DNA of 64,000 nucleotides from CAVVNP01 sp963800235 (lineage in GTDB: Bacteria; Actinomycetota; Acidimicrobiia; Acidimicrobiales; Iamiaceae): assembly GCA_963800235.1 (NCBI GenBank), contig CAWDAD010000004.1:1-64000 (forward strand), given 5' to 3'. Shown piece by piece: positions 9,591-18,207 of the stretch (its first letter is position 1; every line of letters starts with the position of its first letter). The notes beneath the pieces are model-generated. The model saw nothing but the letters and a program-made list of their open reading frames with translations, was not told the origin of the DNA and made no database searches. A program made the position numbers and the translations under genes.

Positions 9591-9596
9591 AGGCTA
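9591..9596 (-). promoter_or_regulatory. Putative -10 box (TAGCCT) for the O-antigen ligase gene
   Basis: TAGCCT on the minus strand, about 22 nt before GTG 9568, faces away from an identical TAGCCT on the plus strand at 9632. The two would make a compact divergent promoter. Confidence 0.4.
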
Positions 9597-9631
9597 GCGA
9601 TCCGCCGCCGCCTGCCGGGGATCGGCCCGTC

Positions 9632-9637
9632 TAGCCT
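9632..9637 (+). promoter_or_regulatory. Putative -10 box (TAGCCT) of a leaderless transcript
   Basis: TAGCCT ends 7 nt before GTG 9645. No ribosome binding site precedes that GTG, in keeping with leaderless initiation. Confidence 0.5.
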
Positions 9638-9644
9638 GCGCCCG

Positions 9645-10700
9645 GTGGGGGAGGGTGCGGCGCTGGGGTTCTTCGCCCCCATGCTGGGCCGGATCGGCAA
9701 GGCCCCGGACGTGTTCGAGACCCTGGCCCCCGGCCTCGCCGATCGTGGTCACCCGGTGGTGACCGCCTCGTCCGCGCCCGGCCGCTACCGGCGGGCCGCC
9801 GACCAGCTGGGCCTGCTCTGGCGGCGGCGGCGCTGGCTCGACGCCGCCTTCGTCCACCTCTACACCGGACCGACCTTCGTCGTGAACGACGCCCTCAGCG
9901 GGCTCGGTCGTCGGACGGGCGTGCCCCTCGTCGGCTACCTCTCCGGCGGCGGGCTGCCGGCGCTGGTCGAGCGCCATCCCCGCTGGGCGGGCCGGGTGCT
10001 GGGTCGCTTCGACCTGCTCAGCGCGCCGTCGACCTACCTGGCCGGGGCGGTCGCGCCGCTGGGCTTGGACGTCGAGGTGGTGCCGAACCCGGTCGACCTG
10101 TCCCAGTTCGAGCTGCGCCACCGGGACGCGGTGTCGCCCCGCCTGCTCTGGATGCGCACCTTCCACGAGCTCTACCGGCCGAAGCTGGCCGTGGAGGTGC
10201 TGGCCGAGCTCCACCGCCGGCACCCGGACGCCCGCCTGACCATGGCCGGTCAGGACGACGGCCTGCTCGGGCCCACCCGGGCCCGCGCCGCCGAGCTCGG
10301 GGTCGCCGACGCCGTCGAGTTCGCCGGCTTCCTCGATCCCGACCGCCGTCGTCAGGCCCTGGCCGACCACGACGTGTTCCTCCACACCAACCGCGTCGAC
10401 AACATGCCGGTCAGCCTCCTGCAGGCCGGGGCGAGCGGCCTGCCGGTCGTGGGCATGGCCGTCGGCGGCGTGCCCCACCTGCTCGCCGACGGACGGGAGG
10501 CGCTGCTCGCGCCCGACGACGCGGACCTCCTCGGGTGTCGTGACGGGCTCGTCGAGCGGGTGGAGCGCCTGCTCGACGACCCCGGGCTGGCCGCAGAGCT
10601 GTCCCGGGCCGGCCGGGCCAACGCCGAGGCGGCCGACCTGCCGGTGGTGCTCGACCGGTGGGAGGCCCTGCTGGGCGGCGTGGTGCGACGGAGGCACTGA
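9645..10700 (+). CDS. GT4 family glycosyltransferase
   Basis: 351 residues, somewhat short for GT4. After an N-terminal half with GYLSGGGLPALVERHP, the donor domain starts with LLWMRTFHELYRPKLAVEVLAEL and ends with MPVSLLQAGASGLPVVGMAVGGVPHLL, where the usual E-x7-E region is degenerate (the first Glu appears replaced by Asn-Met or Ser). The reaction is therefore less certain than for the other GT4 proteins. GTG 9645 is chosen because of the -10 box 7 nt upstream and because upstream in-frame sequence overlaps the divergent promoter. It is followed 24 nt later by a second asnB-like gene. Confidence 0.8.
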   Translation: MGEGAALGFFAPMLGRIGKAPDVFETLAPGLADRGHPVVTASSAPGRYRRAADQLGLLWRRRRWLDAAFVHLYTGPTFVVNDALSGLGRRTGVPLVGYLSGGGLPALVERHPRWAGRVLGRFDLLSAPSTYLAGAVAPLGLDVEVVPNPVDLSQFELRHRDAVSPRLLWMRTFHELYRPKLAVEVLAELHRRHPDARLTMAGQDDGLLGPTRARAAELGVADAVEFAGFLDPDRRRQALADHDVFLHTNRVDNMPVSLLQAGASGLPVVGMAVGGVPHLLADGREALLAPDDADLLGCRDGLVERVERLLDDPGLAAELSRAGRANAEAADLPVVLDRWEALLGGVVRRRH

Positions 10701-10707
10701 CCGCCGG

Positions 10708-10713
10708 TATGGT
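10708..10713 (+). promoter_or_regulatory. Possible -10 box (TATGGT) before asnB-like gene
   Basis: TATGGT lies in the 24-nt gap after the GT4 stop and ends 11 nt before ATG 10725. It could give the asnB-like gene its own start of transcription, but read-through from 9632 is equally likely. Confidence 0.3.
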
Positions 10714-10724
10714 CCCCGCCGGGT

Positions 10725-12605
10725 ATGTGCGGGATTGCAGGGGTATCGACGAGCGACGGCCGACCCGCCGACGGCGGCGCGGTCGCGGCCATGGTCCGCG
10801 CCCTCCGCTACCGCGGCCCCGACGCCCACGCGGTGGCCGAGGCGGGGCCGGTGGCGCTGGGCCACGCCCGGCTCAGCATCGTGGACCTCAGCGCGGCCGG
10901 CGACCAGCCGTTCCGCTCCGACCGCAGCGTGCTCGTCTACAACGGCGAGATCTACAACTGCCGCCTGCTCGGGCGCGAGCTCGAGCAGCGGGGCGTGGTG
11001 TTCCACGGCTCGTCGGACACCGAGGTCCTGTTCCAGCTGATCGAGCTGGTCGGCCTCGACGAGGCGCTGGACCGGATCGAGGGGATGTACGCCTTCGCCC
11101 ACCTGGACCTCCGGTCGGGTGACCTGGCGCTGGCCCGGGACCCGATGGGGATCAAGCCCCTGCTGTGGACCCGTCACCAGGGCGATCTGTGGTTCGCCTC
11201 CGAGATCGCCGGGCTCCGTGCGGCGGTCCCGGTGCGGCCCGACCCGGTGCGCTCGCTCTTCTCCCTGCTGGGTCGAGCCGAGGCCTCCGGCTGGCAGACC
11301 GTCTTCGCCGGGGTCGACCAGGTCGCGCCCGGCGAGTACCTGGTCGTCCGCGACGGCGAGGTCCAGAAGTCGGTCCGCCACCACGACCTGGCGGACCTGG
11401 TCGACGCCGACCTGTACGGCGACCTGGCCGACCGCAGCCTCGGGGCGGCCGCCGAGGAGCTGGGCACCCGCCTGCGCGCCGCCACCGCCGACCGGATGCT
11501 GAGCGACGCCCCCATGGGGTCCTTCGTCAGCGGCGGGGTCGACTCGGCCCTGGTCAGCTCGCTGGCCGCTCCCCTCGACCCCGACCACCTGCTGCTCACC
11601 GCCGACGTGGTGGGACGCCACTCCGAGCGCGAGGGCGCCCAGGAGCTGGCGGCGGCCGTCGGCCTGCCGCTCGAGGTCGTGGAGTTCCGCCCGGAGATGC
11701 TCATCGAGGACTGGGCGCTCACCACCCTCCACCACGGGTCGCCGCTGATCGCCCACGTGAACTCGGTGCCGTTCCGGCGGGTGGCGGCCCGGGCCCGGGA
11801 CCGGGGGGTGAAGTCGGTGCTCACCGGCGAGGGCGCCGACGAGCTCTTCCTCGGCTACCCCCTGATGCTGCTCGACACCCAGGCCCGCGCCCTCGGCGCC
11901 CCGGTGCGGGCCCTCCGCCGGCTCTACGGCACCGTGCCGGGCCTGGCCACCAAGCTGATCCCCCGCCGCGGCGAGGGCCAGCCCGACTTCCTGGCCGAGC
12001 TGGTCGAGGACCGGACGTCGACCACGACCCGCGAGCGGGGGCTGGCGGCGTTCGACTTCCTGCCCGAGACCGAGGCTCGGCGCCAGCTCGTCACCTTCGC
12101 CTACCTCACCGAGCACCTGCAGACCCTGCTCCATCGCAACGACCGGATGGGCATGGCGGCCAGCATCGAGGCCCGCTTCCCGTACCTCGACCGGCGCGTG
12201 GTCGCCTTCGGGCTCAACCTGCCCTACCGCCACAAGGTCCGCCTGGGCGGTCCGATCCGCAGCCGCACCCCCCTCGTCCAGCAGAAGGCGGTGATCCGGG
12301 AGCTGGCCGAGGCCACCCTCCCCGCGGCGCTGGCCAACCGGGTGAAGCAGGGCTTCCCGATGCACGGGCACCTCGACGTGGTGGTGCAGCCGGAGCTGTT
12401 CCGCTCCGGCTACGTGGCCGAGGTCGCCGGCCTCAGCGAGACCGGGATGCGCCAGTTGGTCGAGCAGGGCCCCCGGTACCTGGTGGCCAAGCTGGTCTCC
12501 ATCGAGGTGTTCGGTGCCCTCTTCGCCCGTGACCAGTCCGTCGAGGAGGTCACCGACCGGCTGCGGCGCAGCGCCCGGGTGGTCGTCGACGGCGCGGCGG
12601 CCTGA
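10725..12605 (+). CDS. asnB: Asparagine-synthase-like amidotransferase, second intact copy
   Basis: 626 residues with Cys2 (MCGIAG), NGEIYN, the SGGVDSAL ATP-pyrophosphatase loop near residue 269 and TGEGADELFLGY near 366. It is clearly diverged from the copy at 4963: EGMYAFAH replaces NGMFAFAF and the C-terminal domain differs (HRNDRMGMAASIEARFPYLD). The two may therefore act on different carboxylate sugars. Amidation of a cell-surface glycan component is inferred from context; a housekeeping asparagine synthetase is the alternative. It ends 35 nt from the converging methyltransferase gene. Confidence 0.87.
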   Translation: MCGIAGVSTSDGRPADGGAVAAMVRALRYRGPDAHAVAEAGPVALGHARLSIVDLSAAGDQPFRSDRSVLVYNGEIYNCRLLGRELEQRGVVFHGSSDTEVLFQLIELVGLDEALDRIEGMYAFAHLDLRSGDLALARDPMGIKPLLWTRHQGDLWFASEIAGLRAAVPVRPDPVRSLFSLLGRAEASGWQTVFAGVDQVAPGEYLVVRDGEVQKSVRHHDLADLVDADLYGDLADRSLGAAAEELGTRLRAATADRMLSDAPMGSFVSGGVDSALVSSLAAPLDPDHLLLTADVVGRHSEREGAQELAAAVGLPLEVVEFRPEMLIEDWALTTLHHGSPLIAHVNSVPFRRVAARARDRGVKSVLTGEGADELFLGYPLMLLDTQARALGAPVRALRRLYGTVPGLATKLIPRRGEGQPDFLAELVEDRTSTTTRERGLAAFDFLPETEARRQLVTFAYLTEHLQTLLHRNDRMGMAASIEARFPYLDRRVVAFGLNLPYRHKVRLGGPIRSRTPLVQQKAVIRELAEATLPAALANRVKQGFPMHGHLDVVVQPELFRSGYVAEVAGLSETGMRQLVEQGPRYLVAKLVSIEVFGALFARDQSVEEVTDRLRRSARVVVDGAAA

Positions 12606-12640
12606 CCGCCCGACCGCCTGACCGCCCGGTCCCGGCGGTG

Positions 12641-13420
12641 TCAGCCGGGCCGGGCGACCACGGTCAGGCGGTGGGTGCGCAGCAGGGGAAGACGGGCCAG
12701 CACCGGATAGGCGACCGGCGTGCGCGCCCCGAGGCGGCGGGCGACCGGGGGGAGGAGCGTCAGGGTGCGGGAGGTCGACACCAGGCCCGGGAACAGCTCG
12801 GCGAGCCGCCGCCGTGGCACCGGCGTGACCTGGCGGTTGCGCGGGCTCGGCACCCGGAGGTCGTAGACCAGCGCCAGGCCGCCGGGGGCCAGCACCCGCA
12901 CGATCTCGGCGGCGACGGCCCGCTGGTGGTCGGGCTCGAGCACCGAGCTGAGCACGGTGAGGGCCAGGACCAGGTCGACGGAGCCGCCGGCGAGGGGGAG
13001 CGCCGCCCCGTCCGCCCGCAGGACGCGGGCCCCCCAGCGCTCCCGGGCCGCCCCCAGCCGGGTCGGCAGCAGGTCGAGGCCCACCGGTCGGGCGTCGGCC
13101 AGCGGGGATCCGGGGGGCGCGGCGGCCAGGAACCGGACGAGGTGCTCGCCATCGCCGCAGCCCAGGTCGAGCACGACCGGTGCCGGGGTGCCCGGCCGGC
13201 CCGGCCACGCCGCGGCGACGAGCCGGTGGGCGAGGCGGTCGCGCTCGTCGACCATGGCCCGGTTCCCCGGCTGGTCGTCGGCCCAACGGGCGCGGTGGGA
13301 CTCGTCGTCGTAGGTGGCGTAGGCCCCCGACAGCCGGGCCCGCGCCGCGGCCCCGTCCGAGGCGGCGTCCCCGGCCCGGGCCTCGGCCGACGAGGGGCGC
13401 GGCCCGGCGCCGTCAGCCAC
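12641..13420 (-). CDS. Class I SAM-dependent methyltransferase
   Basis: 259 residues. Motif I VLDLGCGDGEHL is at residues 83-94, followed by VGLDLLPTRL (acidic binding residue for the ribose of SAM), ADGAALPLAGGSVDLVLAL and VLAPGGLALVYDLR. This is a Methyltransf_11-type small-molecule enzyme. GTG 13420 is chosen because it overlaps the upstream GT2 stop by 8 nt and no in-frame start exists closer to motif I without trimming the helix. It is the last gene of a minus-strand operon that begins at 21,614. It probably methylates a sugar or the lipid-linked glycan; the acceptor is unknown. Confidence 0.8.
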   Translation of the reverse strand: MADGAGPRPSSAEARAGDAASDGAAARARLSGAYATYDDESHRARWADDQPGNRAMVDERDRLAHRLVAAAWPGRPGTPAPVVLDLGCGDGEHLVRFLAAAPPGSPLADARPVGLDLLPTRLGAARERWGARVLRADGAALPLAGGSVDLVLALTVLSSVLEPDHQRAVAAEIVRVLAPGGLALVYDLRVPSPRNRQVTPVPRRRLAELFPGLVSTSRTLTLLPPVARRLGARTPVAYPVLARLPLLRTHRLTVVARPG

Positions 13421-14417
13421 GGCCGCGCCAGCGGTCTCGGAACCGCCACAGCCCCTGGAGGGAACCGACGCCGTAGGCGAGGTGGAAGGTGGCGAAGGCC
13501 ACCGGCAGCCACGGGAGCAGGTCGGGCTCGGTGGCGGCGGTGCGGGCCGAGGCCGCCAGGTTGGCCGCCGCGTAGGGCACCGCGACCGACGCCAGCCAGC
13601 GGGGCGAGCGGCGGAGGCCGGCCAGGCCCGCCGACGCCGCCAGGGCACCCACGAAGGCGGCGGGGACGAGCTGGCGCGGTGCCGGGACCCCGCCGCGCTT
13701 CTGCACCACCCGCACCTTGAACAAGCCGTACTCCCGGTACTGCCGCCACGCCCGGGCGAAGGAGGCCCGGCTGTAGTAGGTCGTCGAGAGGGACGGGTCC
13801 ATCCAGATGGTGCCGCCCGACTGGGTGAGCCGGTAGTTGAACTCGTCGTCCTGGTTGCGGCGCAGTTCGGGGTCGAAGTGGCCGATGCGATCGAAGACCT
13901 CGCGGCGGTACGCCCCGAAGGCCAGGGTGTCGACCGCGCGGGCCTGGCGGGCACCGGTGCGGAAGGCGGCGTTGCCCACGCCGAACGGCGACCGCTGGGC
14001 GGCGGCGATGGCCCGAGCCCTGGCGCCCGACCCGATGGTCTCGATCACCCCGCCGGCGCAGTCGGCCCCGGAGCGCTCGAGCAGGTCCACGCACCGGTCG
14101 AGGTAGTCGGGCGGGACCACCGCGTGGCCGTCGACGCGGACCACGACCGAGCCGCACGCCTGCGCCAGCGCCCGGTTCAGGCCGGTGGGCACGATGCCCT
14201 CGGGGTTGTCGACGAGCCGGAGGCGGGGGTGGTCCGCGGCGAGGGCGAGGACCCGCTGGCGGGTGCCGTCGGTGGACCGGCCGTCGGCCACCAGCACCTC
14301 GACCCGGTCGGCCGGGTAGGTCTGGTCGAGGACGGCGCCGACGCTGCGCTCGATGAAGGGGCCCTCGTCGCGCACCGGCATGATCACCGTGACGAGCGGC
14401 CGCTCGGGTGGGGTCAC
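13413..14417 (-). CDS. GT2 family glycosyltransferase, ExoA-like
   Basis: 334 residues. A GT-A domain opens with PLVTVIMPVRDEGPFIERS, has DGRSTDG at 45-51, NPEGIVPTGLNRAL, and VRVDGH as the DXD-like metal site. NQDDEFNYRL takes the place of the catalytic-acid ED motif, and WRQYREYGLFKVR replaces QXXRW. Two or three membrane segments form the C-terminal third. This pattern matches succinoglycan ExoA-like enzymes, which add a glucose to a lipid-linked chain on the cytoplasmic face. GTG 14417 overlaps the preceding stop as GTGA. Confidence 0.85.
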   Translation of the reverse strand: MTPPERPLVTVIMPVRDEGPFIERSVGAVLDQTYPADRVEVLVADGRSTDGTRQRVLALAADHPRLRLVDNPEGIVPTGLNRALAQACGSVVVRVDGHAVVPPDYLDRCVDLLERSGADCAGGVIETIGSGARARAIAAAQRSPFGVGNAAFRTGARQARAVDTLAFGAYRREVFDRIGHFDPELRRNQDDEFNYRLTQSGGTIWMDPSLSTTYYSRASFARAWRQYREYGLFKVRVVQKRGGVPAPRQLVPAAFVGALAASAGLAGLRRSPRWLASVAVPYAAANLAASARTAATEPDLLPWLPVAFATFHLAYGVGSLQGLWRFRDRWRGRG

Positions 14418-15850
14418 GGGGTCGTCCCGGCGGGCGCGACCGGGTCGACGTCGGAGACGACGGCCCGGAACTTGTTGGCCGCCGTCCTCGGGATGGCGTC
14501 GACCTCGACCACCTCGACCTCGACGTCGCCCACCCGGTCGCGCAGCCGGACGGCAACCACCTCCGCCACCCGGCGGTCGTAGCCGGTCCCCGGCACGACC
14601 CGCACGACCAACCGGTCGAGGGCGATCTGGTGGATCTGGGCCTCGACGAGGGGGAGGTCGGCCTTGAAGACCGGGTCGAGCCGACCGATGCGACGACCGT
14701 CGGGGGTGATCACGAGGTCGTCGGCGCGACCCTCGACCCGGCCCAGCACCGGCAGCGTCCGGCCGCACGGGCAGGGGCGGGCCCCCTCCGGCGGCACCAG
14801 CCGGTCACCGGTGTCGTAGCGGATCAGCGGCATGGCCGGGTTGAGCAACCCGGTGGCGACGAGTCGGCCGGGCGGTGCCGTCCGGCCCAGCTCGCCGGGC
14901 GGTGTCGCCGGGCCCAGCTCGCCGTCGTCGTCGAGGACCTCGACCACCCCGGCCTCCGGCCAGCGGTGGAGCGTCCCGTGCCCGCACTCGCTGGCGGCGG
15001 CCACGATCTCGGCCTGGCCGAACATGTCGCGCACCGGCACGCCCAGCGCCGCCTCGATCAGCGTCCGCTGCCGGTCGAGCAGGCTCTCGGCGTTGGTCAG
15101 CACCACCCGGACGCCCGGGAGCTGCCCGCCGGCGTCGGCCACGAGACGGGCCAGCTCGGCCAGGGCCGACGGGTAGCCGACCAGGTGGGTCACCTCGCGT
15201 CGCCGTAGCTCGGCCACGTAGTCGGCGACGGTCGTCGCGTCGAGGTGGTGGCTCGACAGGTAGAGCTGGTGCATGGCCGGGTTCCAGACCCAGTAGGGCG
15301 GCCGGCGCCGGTCGGGAGCGACGACCAGCTGCCCGCCGAGGATCGCCCACGGCTGGTGGCGGCTCACGCCGTGCCAGCGCCGGGTCCGGGCCTCGAACAG
15401 CGCGTACCAGCACCGGGTGGCCGCCCGGCTCCACCAGAGGGCCAGCGGGGTGCCGGTGGTGCCGCTGGTGTGCTCGGCGAAGAGCGGACCGCGGCGGGCC
15501 GGCTCGGCGGTGAAGGACCACGGGTCGGCCCGCACCGCGGCCTTGTAGAGCACCGGCCAGCTGGCCAGGTCCTCCACCGGGCTGCGATCGCCCCGGCGGC
15601 GGCGCTCGCCCCACTGGCGCCGGTAGTAGGGCACCGTGGCGGCGGCGTGGCGCAGCAGGCGCCCCGTGCGCTCCGCGATGAGGTCGTCCCAGGCCGCCGG
15701 CGGGAGGTGCTCGGCGCTCACCACCCGGTCGACCAGGTCCTCGGCATCCGGCCCGTAGCGCCAGCGGCGGAGCTGGACGCCGCGCCCCGCCGCCAGCGCG
15801 CCCTTGGCGATCCCGGGCGCCCGGCGGTAGAGCGCCTCTGCGGTGCTCAC
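14414..15850 (-). CDS. CapK/PaaK-like AMP-forming ligase
   Basis: 478 residues of the phenylacetate-CoA-ligase-like family. The AMP-binding core has EHTSGTTGTPLALWW near residue 125, GYPSALAELARLV, then MFGQAEIVAAASECG and the YDTGDR motif near residue 360, ending with the C-terminal lid (RTAANKFRAVVSDVD). CapK-type members are common in capsule and exopolysaccharide clusters, where they are thought to activate a carboxylic acid for glycan or lipid decoration; the acid is unknown. The upstream and downstream 4-nt GTGA overlaps place it in the middle of a tightly coupled operon. Confidence 0.82.
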   Translation of the reverse strand: MSTAEALYRRAPGIAKGALAAGRGVQLRRWRYGPDAEDLVDRVVSAEHLPPAAWDDLIAERTGRLLRHAAATVPYYRRQWGERRRRGDRSPVEDLASWPVLYKAAVRADPWSFTAEPARRGPLFAEHTSGTTGTPLALWWSRAATRCWYALFEARTRRWHGVSRHQPWAILGGQLVVAPDRRRPPYWVWNPAMHQLYLSSHHLDATTVADYVAELRRREVTHLVGYPSALAELARLVADAGGQLPGVRVVLTNAESLLDRQRTLIEAALGVPVRDMFGQAEIVAAASECGHGTLHRWPEAGVVEVLDDDGELGPATPPGELGRTAPPGRLVATGLLNPAMPLIRYDTGDRLVPPEGARPCPCGRTLPVLGRVEGRADDLVITPDGRRIGRLDPVFKADLPLVEAQIHQIALDRLVVRVVPGTGYDRRVAEVVAVRLRDRVGDVEVEVVEVDAIPRTAANKFRAVVSDVDPVAPAGTTP

Positions 15851-18207
15851 GGTCGCCCGTCGCCCAGCGGGACCGTCTCGAGGACGATGCCCCACTCGTC
15901 GGCGAAGAGCTGGCGGACGTCGTCGAGGTAGCGGGAGAACGAGAAGCGGCGGGCGGCGTGGAAGCAGCGCTGGTGCTCGACCTCCCACCGGTCCGGGTCC
16001 TCGAGGTAGCCCGACGCCGCCTCGACGAAGCCGGCCACGTCGAGCGGGTCGAGCACCCGCCCCACCCCGAGCTCGCCGAGGATCTGGGGGATGCTGGCGA
16101 TCGAGCTGGCCAGCGGGATGGCGCCGTAGGCCATGGCTTCGGCCACCACCTTGGGGAACCCCTCCCACTCGGAGGCGAGCAGCAGGAAGTGGGCCCCGGC
16201 GTAGAACGGTCCGATCTCGGCGCGGGGCAGCCAGCCGTGCACCGCCAGGCGGTCCGCCATGTCGGTGGCGGCGGCCTGGTCGCGGAGCTGGTCGGCCATG
16301 GGCCCGTCGCCCACCAGGTCGAGGTGGACGTCGTGGCCGAGGTCGCGGAGGGCGGTCACCACCTCCAGGGCCCGGTCCGGGCCCTTGGTCGGGTAGAGGC
16401 GGCCGACGAAGAGGAACCGGACGGTCGAGCCCAACGTCTTGCCCGCGGCCGCCGCGCGTGCCCCGGCGAGCTGGTCGTCGGTGAAGGTCGGGTTGATGAA
16501 CGTGTGGACGTGCGGCTTCTGGTCGGGCCACGAGCCGTTCACGGTGACCGGCTGGCGGTACACGTTGCGGAGCAGCCAGCGCTGGACCTGGTAGGACCAG
16601 GCGTCGACGTGGTCCGGGTGCCAGTTGCCGGCGAACTTGAACCAGTGCACCCGCTGGCGCCGGACGAGCACCAGGAGCAGGGTCAGCAGGGCGACGTTGG
16701 ACGGTCCGCGGACGTGGACCACGTCGGCGTCGCCCAGCTCGTCCTCGATGGCTCGCAGCCAGCCGACGAAGGCGACCACCACGCCGACCTTGTCGAGCAG
16801 GGTCGTGCCCCCGGCCTCGCGGAGGAAGCGCACCCGGACCCTCGGGTCGGTGTAGGCGGCCGACAGGATGCCGACCCGCTTGCGGTGCAGCGGGGCGACG
16901 TGCACGACCTCGTGGAACTGGGAGGCGAGCACGTCGATCTCCCGGACCGTCGCCGCCCACCCGACGGTCGTGCCGTCCCGCCGGTAGTGGGGGGTGTCGG
17001 AGATGAAGACGAGCCGTCGGGGGCGGGCCGTCCCGGTCGCCGCGCCCGCCCGCCCGGGAGCGGGTCCTCCGAGGACCGACCGGAGCACCGCGTCGTAGCG
17101 GTCGCTCACCGCCTCCCAGGTCTGCTCGGCCTCGGCTCGCCGCCGGCCCGCCTCGCCGAGGGCGGCCGACCTGGGCGGGTCGCCGAGCAGCTCGGCGAGG
17201 GCGGCGGCGGTGGCCCCGTGGTCCTCGACGGGGACGACGAGCCCGGTCTCGCCGTCGACGACGGCCTCCGGGAGACCGCCGCTGTCGCTGACCACCGCCG
17301 GCTTGCCGAACAGCGCCCCCTCGACGACCGCGATGCCGAACCCCTCGAAGTCGCCCTCGTCGGTGTGCCGACTGGTCATGGCCACGACCGACGCCGACCG
17401 GTAGGCGACAGCCAGGTCGTCACGGGACAGGGCCCCGGTGAGGTGGACGTGGCCGCCCACCCCGAGCTGGTCGGCGAGGTCGCGGAGGTGGTCGCCGGAG
17501 CTCGGGAGGCCGACCACCACGTACTGGGCGTTCGGCACGCGGTCGAGCAGCGCCGGGAGCCCGCGGACGACCACGTCCTGGCCCTTGCGGCGGGTGACGT
17601 TGCCCACCGTGAGCACGACCGGTCCGGGCGGGAGGTCGGGCACCAGGTCGGTCAGGGTCCGCCGGTCCGAGCCGAGCTCGGCCAGCCGGTGGTCGGCCCC
17701 GTTGGTGATCACCTCGACGCGTCGGGGTAGAGCGCCGAAGGCGTACATGTGCTCGCGGGTGTAGCGGCTGACGCAGATCGTGCAGTCCGCCCGGGCGATG
17801 GCGTTCTGCAGCACGCGGCGCCGGGGGAGGGGGTGCCGTCCGAACTCGGTGCCGTGCCCCACCGCGACCCAGGGTCGGCGGCGGCACATCGCGCCGGCCG
17901 CCAGGACCGCACCGGCGCCGGAGGCCAGCACCAGGTCGTGGTCCCCCTCGGCCAGGACCGAGCGGATGGTGGCCCACCGACGGGCCCGTCGTCGCCACCC
18001 CCGGTCGCCGCTCCGGCCGGCCCCCAGCACCGGGTAGGGGAGGGTCCGGCGGAACGCCTCGGCCTCGGCCGGGGTCGTGTAGTCCTGCGGGCTGACCACG
18101 GTGATCTCCCAGCCCCGCTCGTGCAGGTGGGAGGCGAGCTGGTGGGTGTGGGTACCGATCCCACCCGGACCGGGGGGGAACTCGGTGCTGACCACCAGCA
18201 GCTTCAT
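15847..18207 (-). CDS. Two-module GT4 glycosyltransferase
   Basis: 786 residues containing two different GT4 modules. Module 1 (about 1-380) begins MKLLVVSTEFPPGPGGIGTHTHQLA, has TVGNVTRRKGQDVVV and ends with DFEGFGIAVVEGALFGKPAVVSDSGGLPE. Module 2 (about 395-786) begins RRLVFISDTPHYRRDGTTVGW, has FLFVGRLYPTKGPDRALEVV and SEWEGFPKVVAEAMAYG. Unlike the pair at 1398, the modules are dissimilar and I see no stop/start overlap at the joint, so a true bifunctional protein is plausible. It may add two successive sugars. The ATG overlaps the previous stop by 4 nt, and the stop overlaps the CapK-like gene. Confidence 0.8.
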   Translation of the reverse strand: MKLLVVSTEFPPGPGGIGTHTHQLASHLHERGWEITVVSPQDYTTPAEAEAFRRTLPYPVLGAGRSGDRGWRRRARRWATIRSVLAEGDHDLVLASGAGAVLAAGAMCRRRPWVAVGHGTEFGRHPLPRRRVLQNAIARADCTICVSRYTREHMYAFGALPRRVEVITNGADHRLAELGSDRRTLTDLVPDLPPGPVVLTVGNVTRRKGQDVVVRGLPALLDRVPNAQYVVVGLPSSGDHLRDLADQLGVGGHVHLTGALSRDDLAVAYRSASVVAMTSRHTDEGDFEGFGIAVVEGALFGKPAVVSDSGGLPEAVVDGETGLVVPVEDHGATAAALAELLGDPPRSAALGEAGRRRAEAEQTWEAVSDRYDAVLRSVLGGPAPGRAGAATGTARPRRLVFISDTPHYRRDGTTVGWAATVREIDVLASQFHEVVHVAPLHRKRVGILSAAYTDPRVRVRFLREAGGTTLLDKVGVVVAFVGWLRAIEDELGDADVVHVRGPSNVALLTLLLVLVRRQRVHWFKFAGNWHPDHVDAWSYQVQRWLLRNVYRQPVTVNGSWPDQKPHVHTFINPTFTDDQLAGARAAAAGKTLGSTVRFLFVGRLYPTKGPDRALEVVTALRDLGHDVHLDLVGDGPMADQLRDQAAATDMADRLAVHGWLPRAEIGPFYAGAHFLLLASEWEGFPKVVAEAMAYGAIPLASSIASIPQILGELGVGRVLDPLDVAGFVEAASGYLEDPDRWEVEHQRCFHAARRFSFSRYLDDVRQLFADEWGIVLETVPLGDGRP

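Noticed and set aside
969..13286. Very long antisense frames (for example the minus strand at 969-4073 and 9594-13286)
   Set aside because: They are opposite to genes with clear domain motifs and are low-complexity Pro/Arg/Gly/His translations, as expected when GC is above 70 percent.
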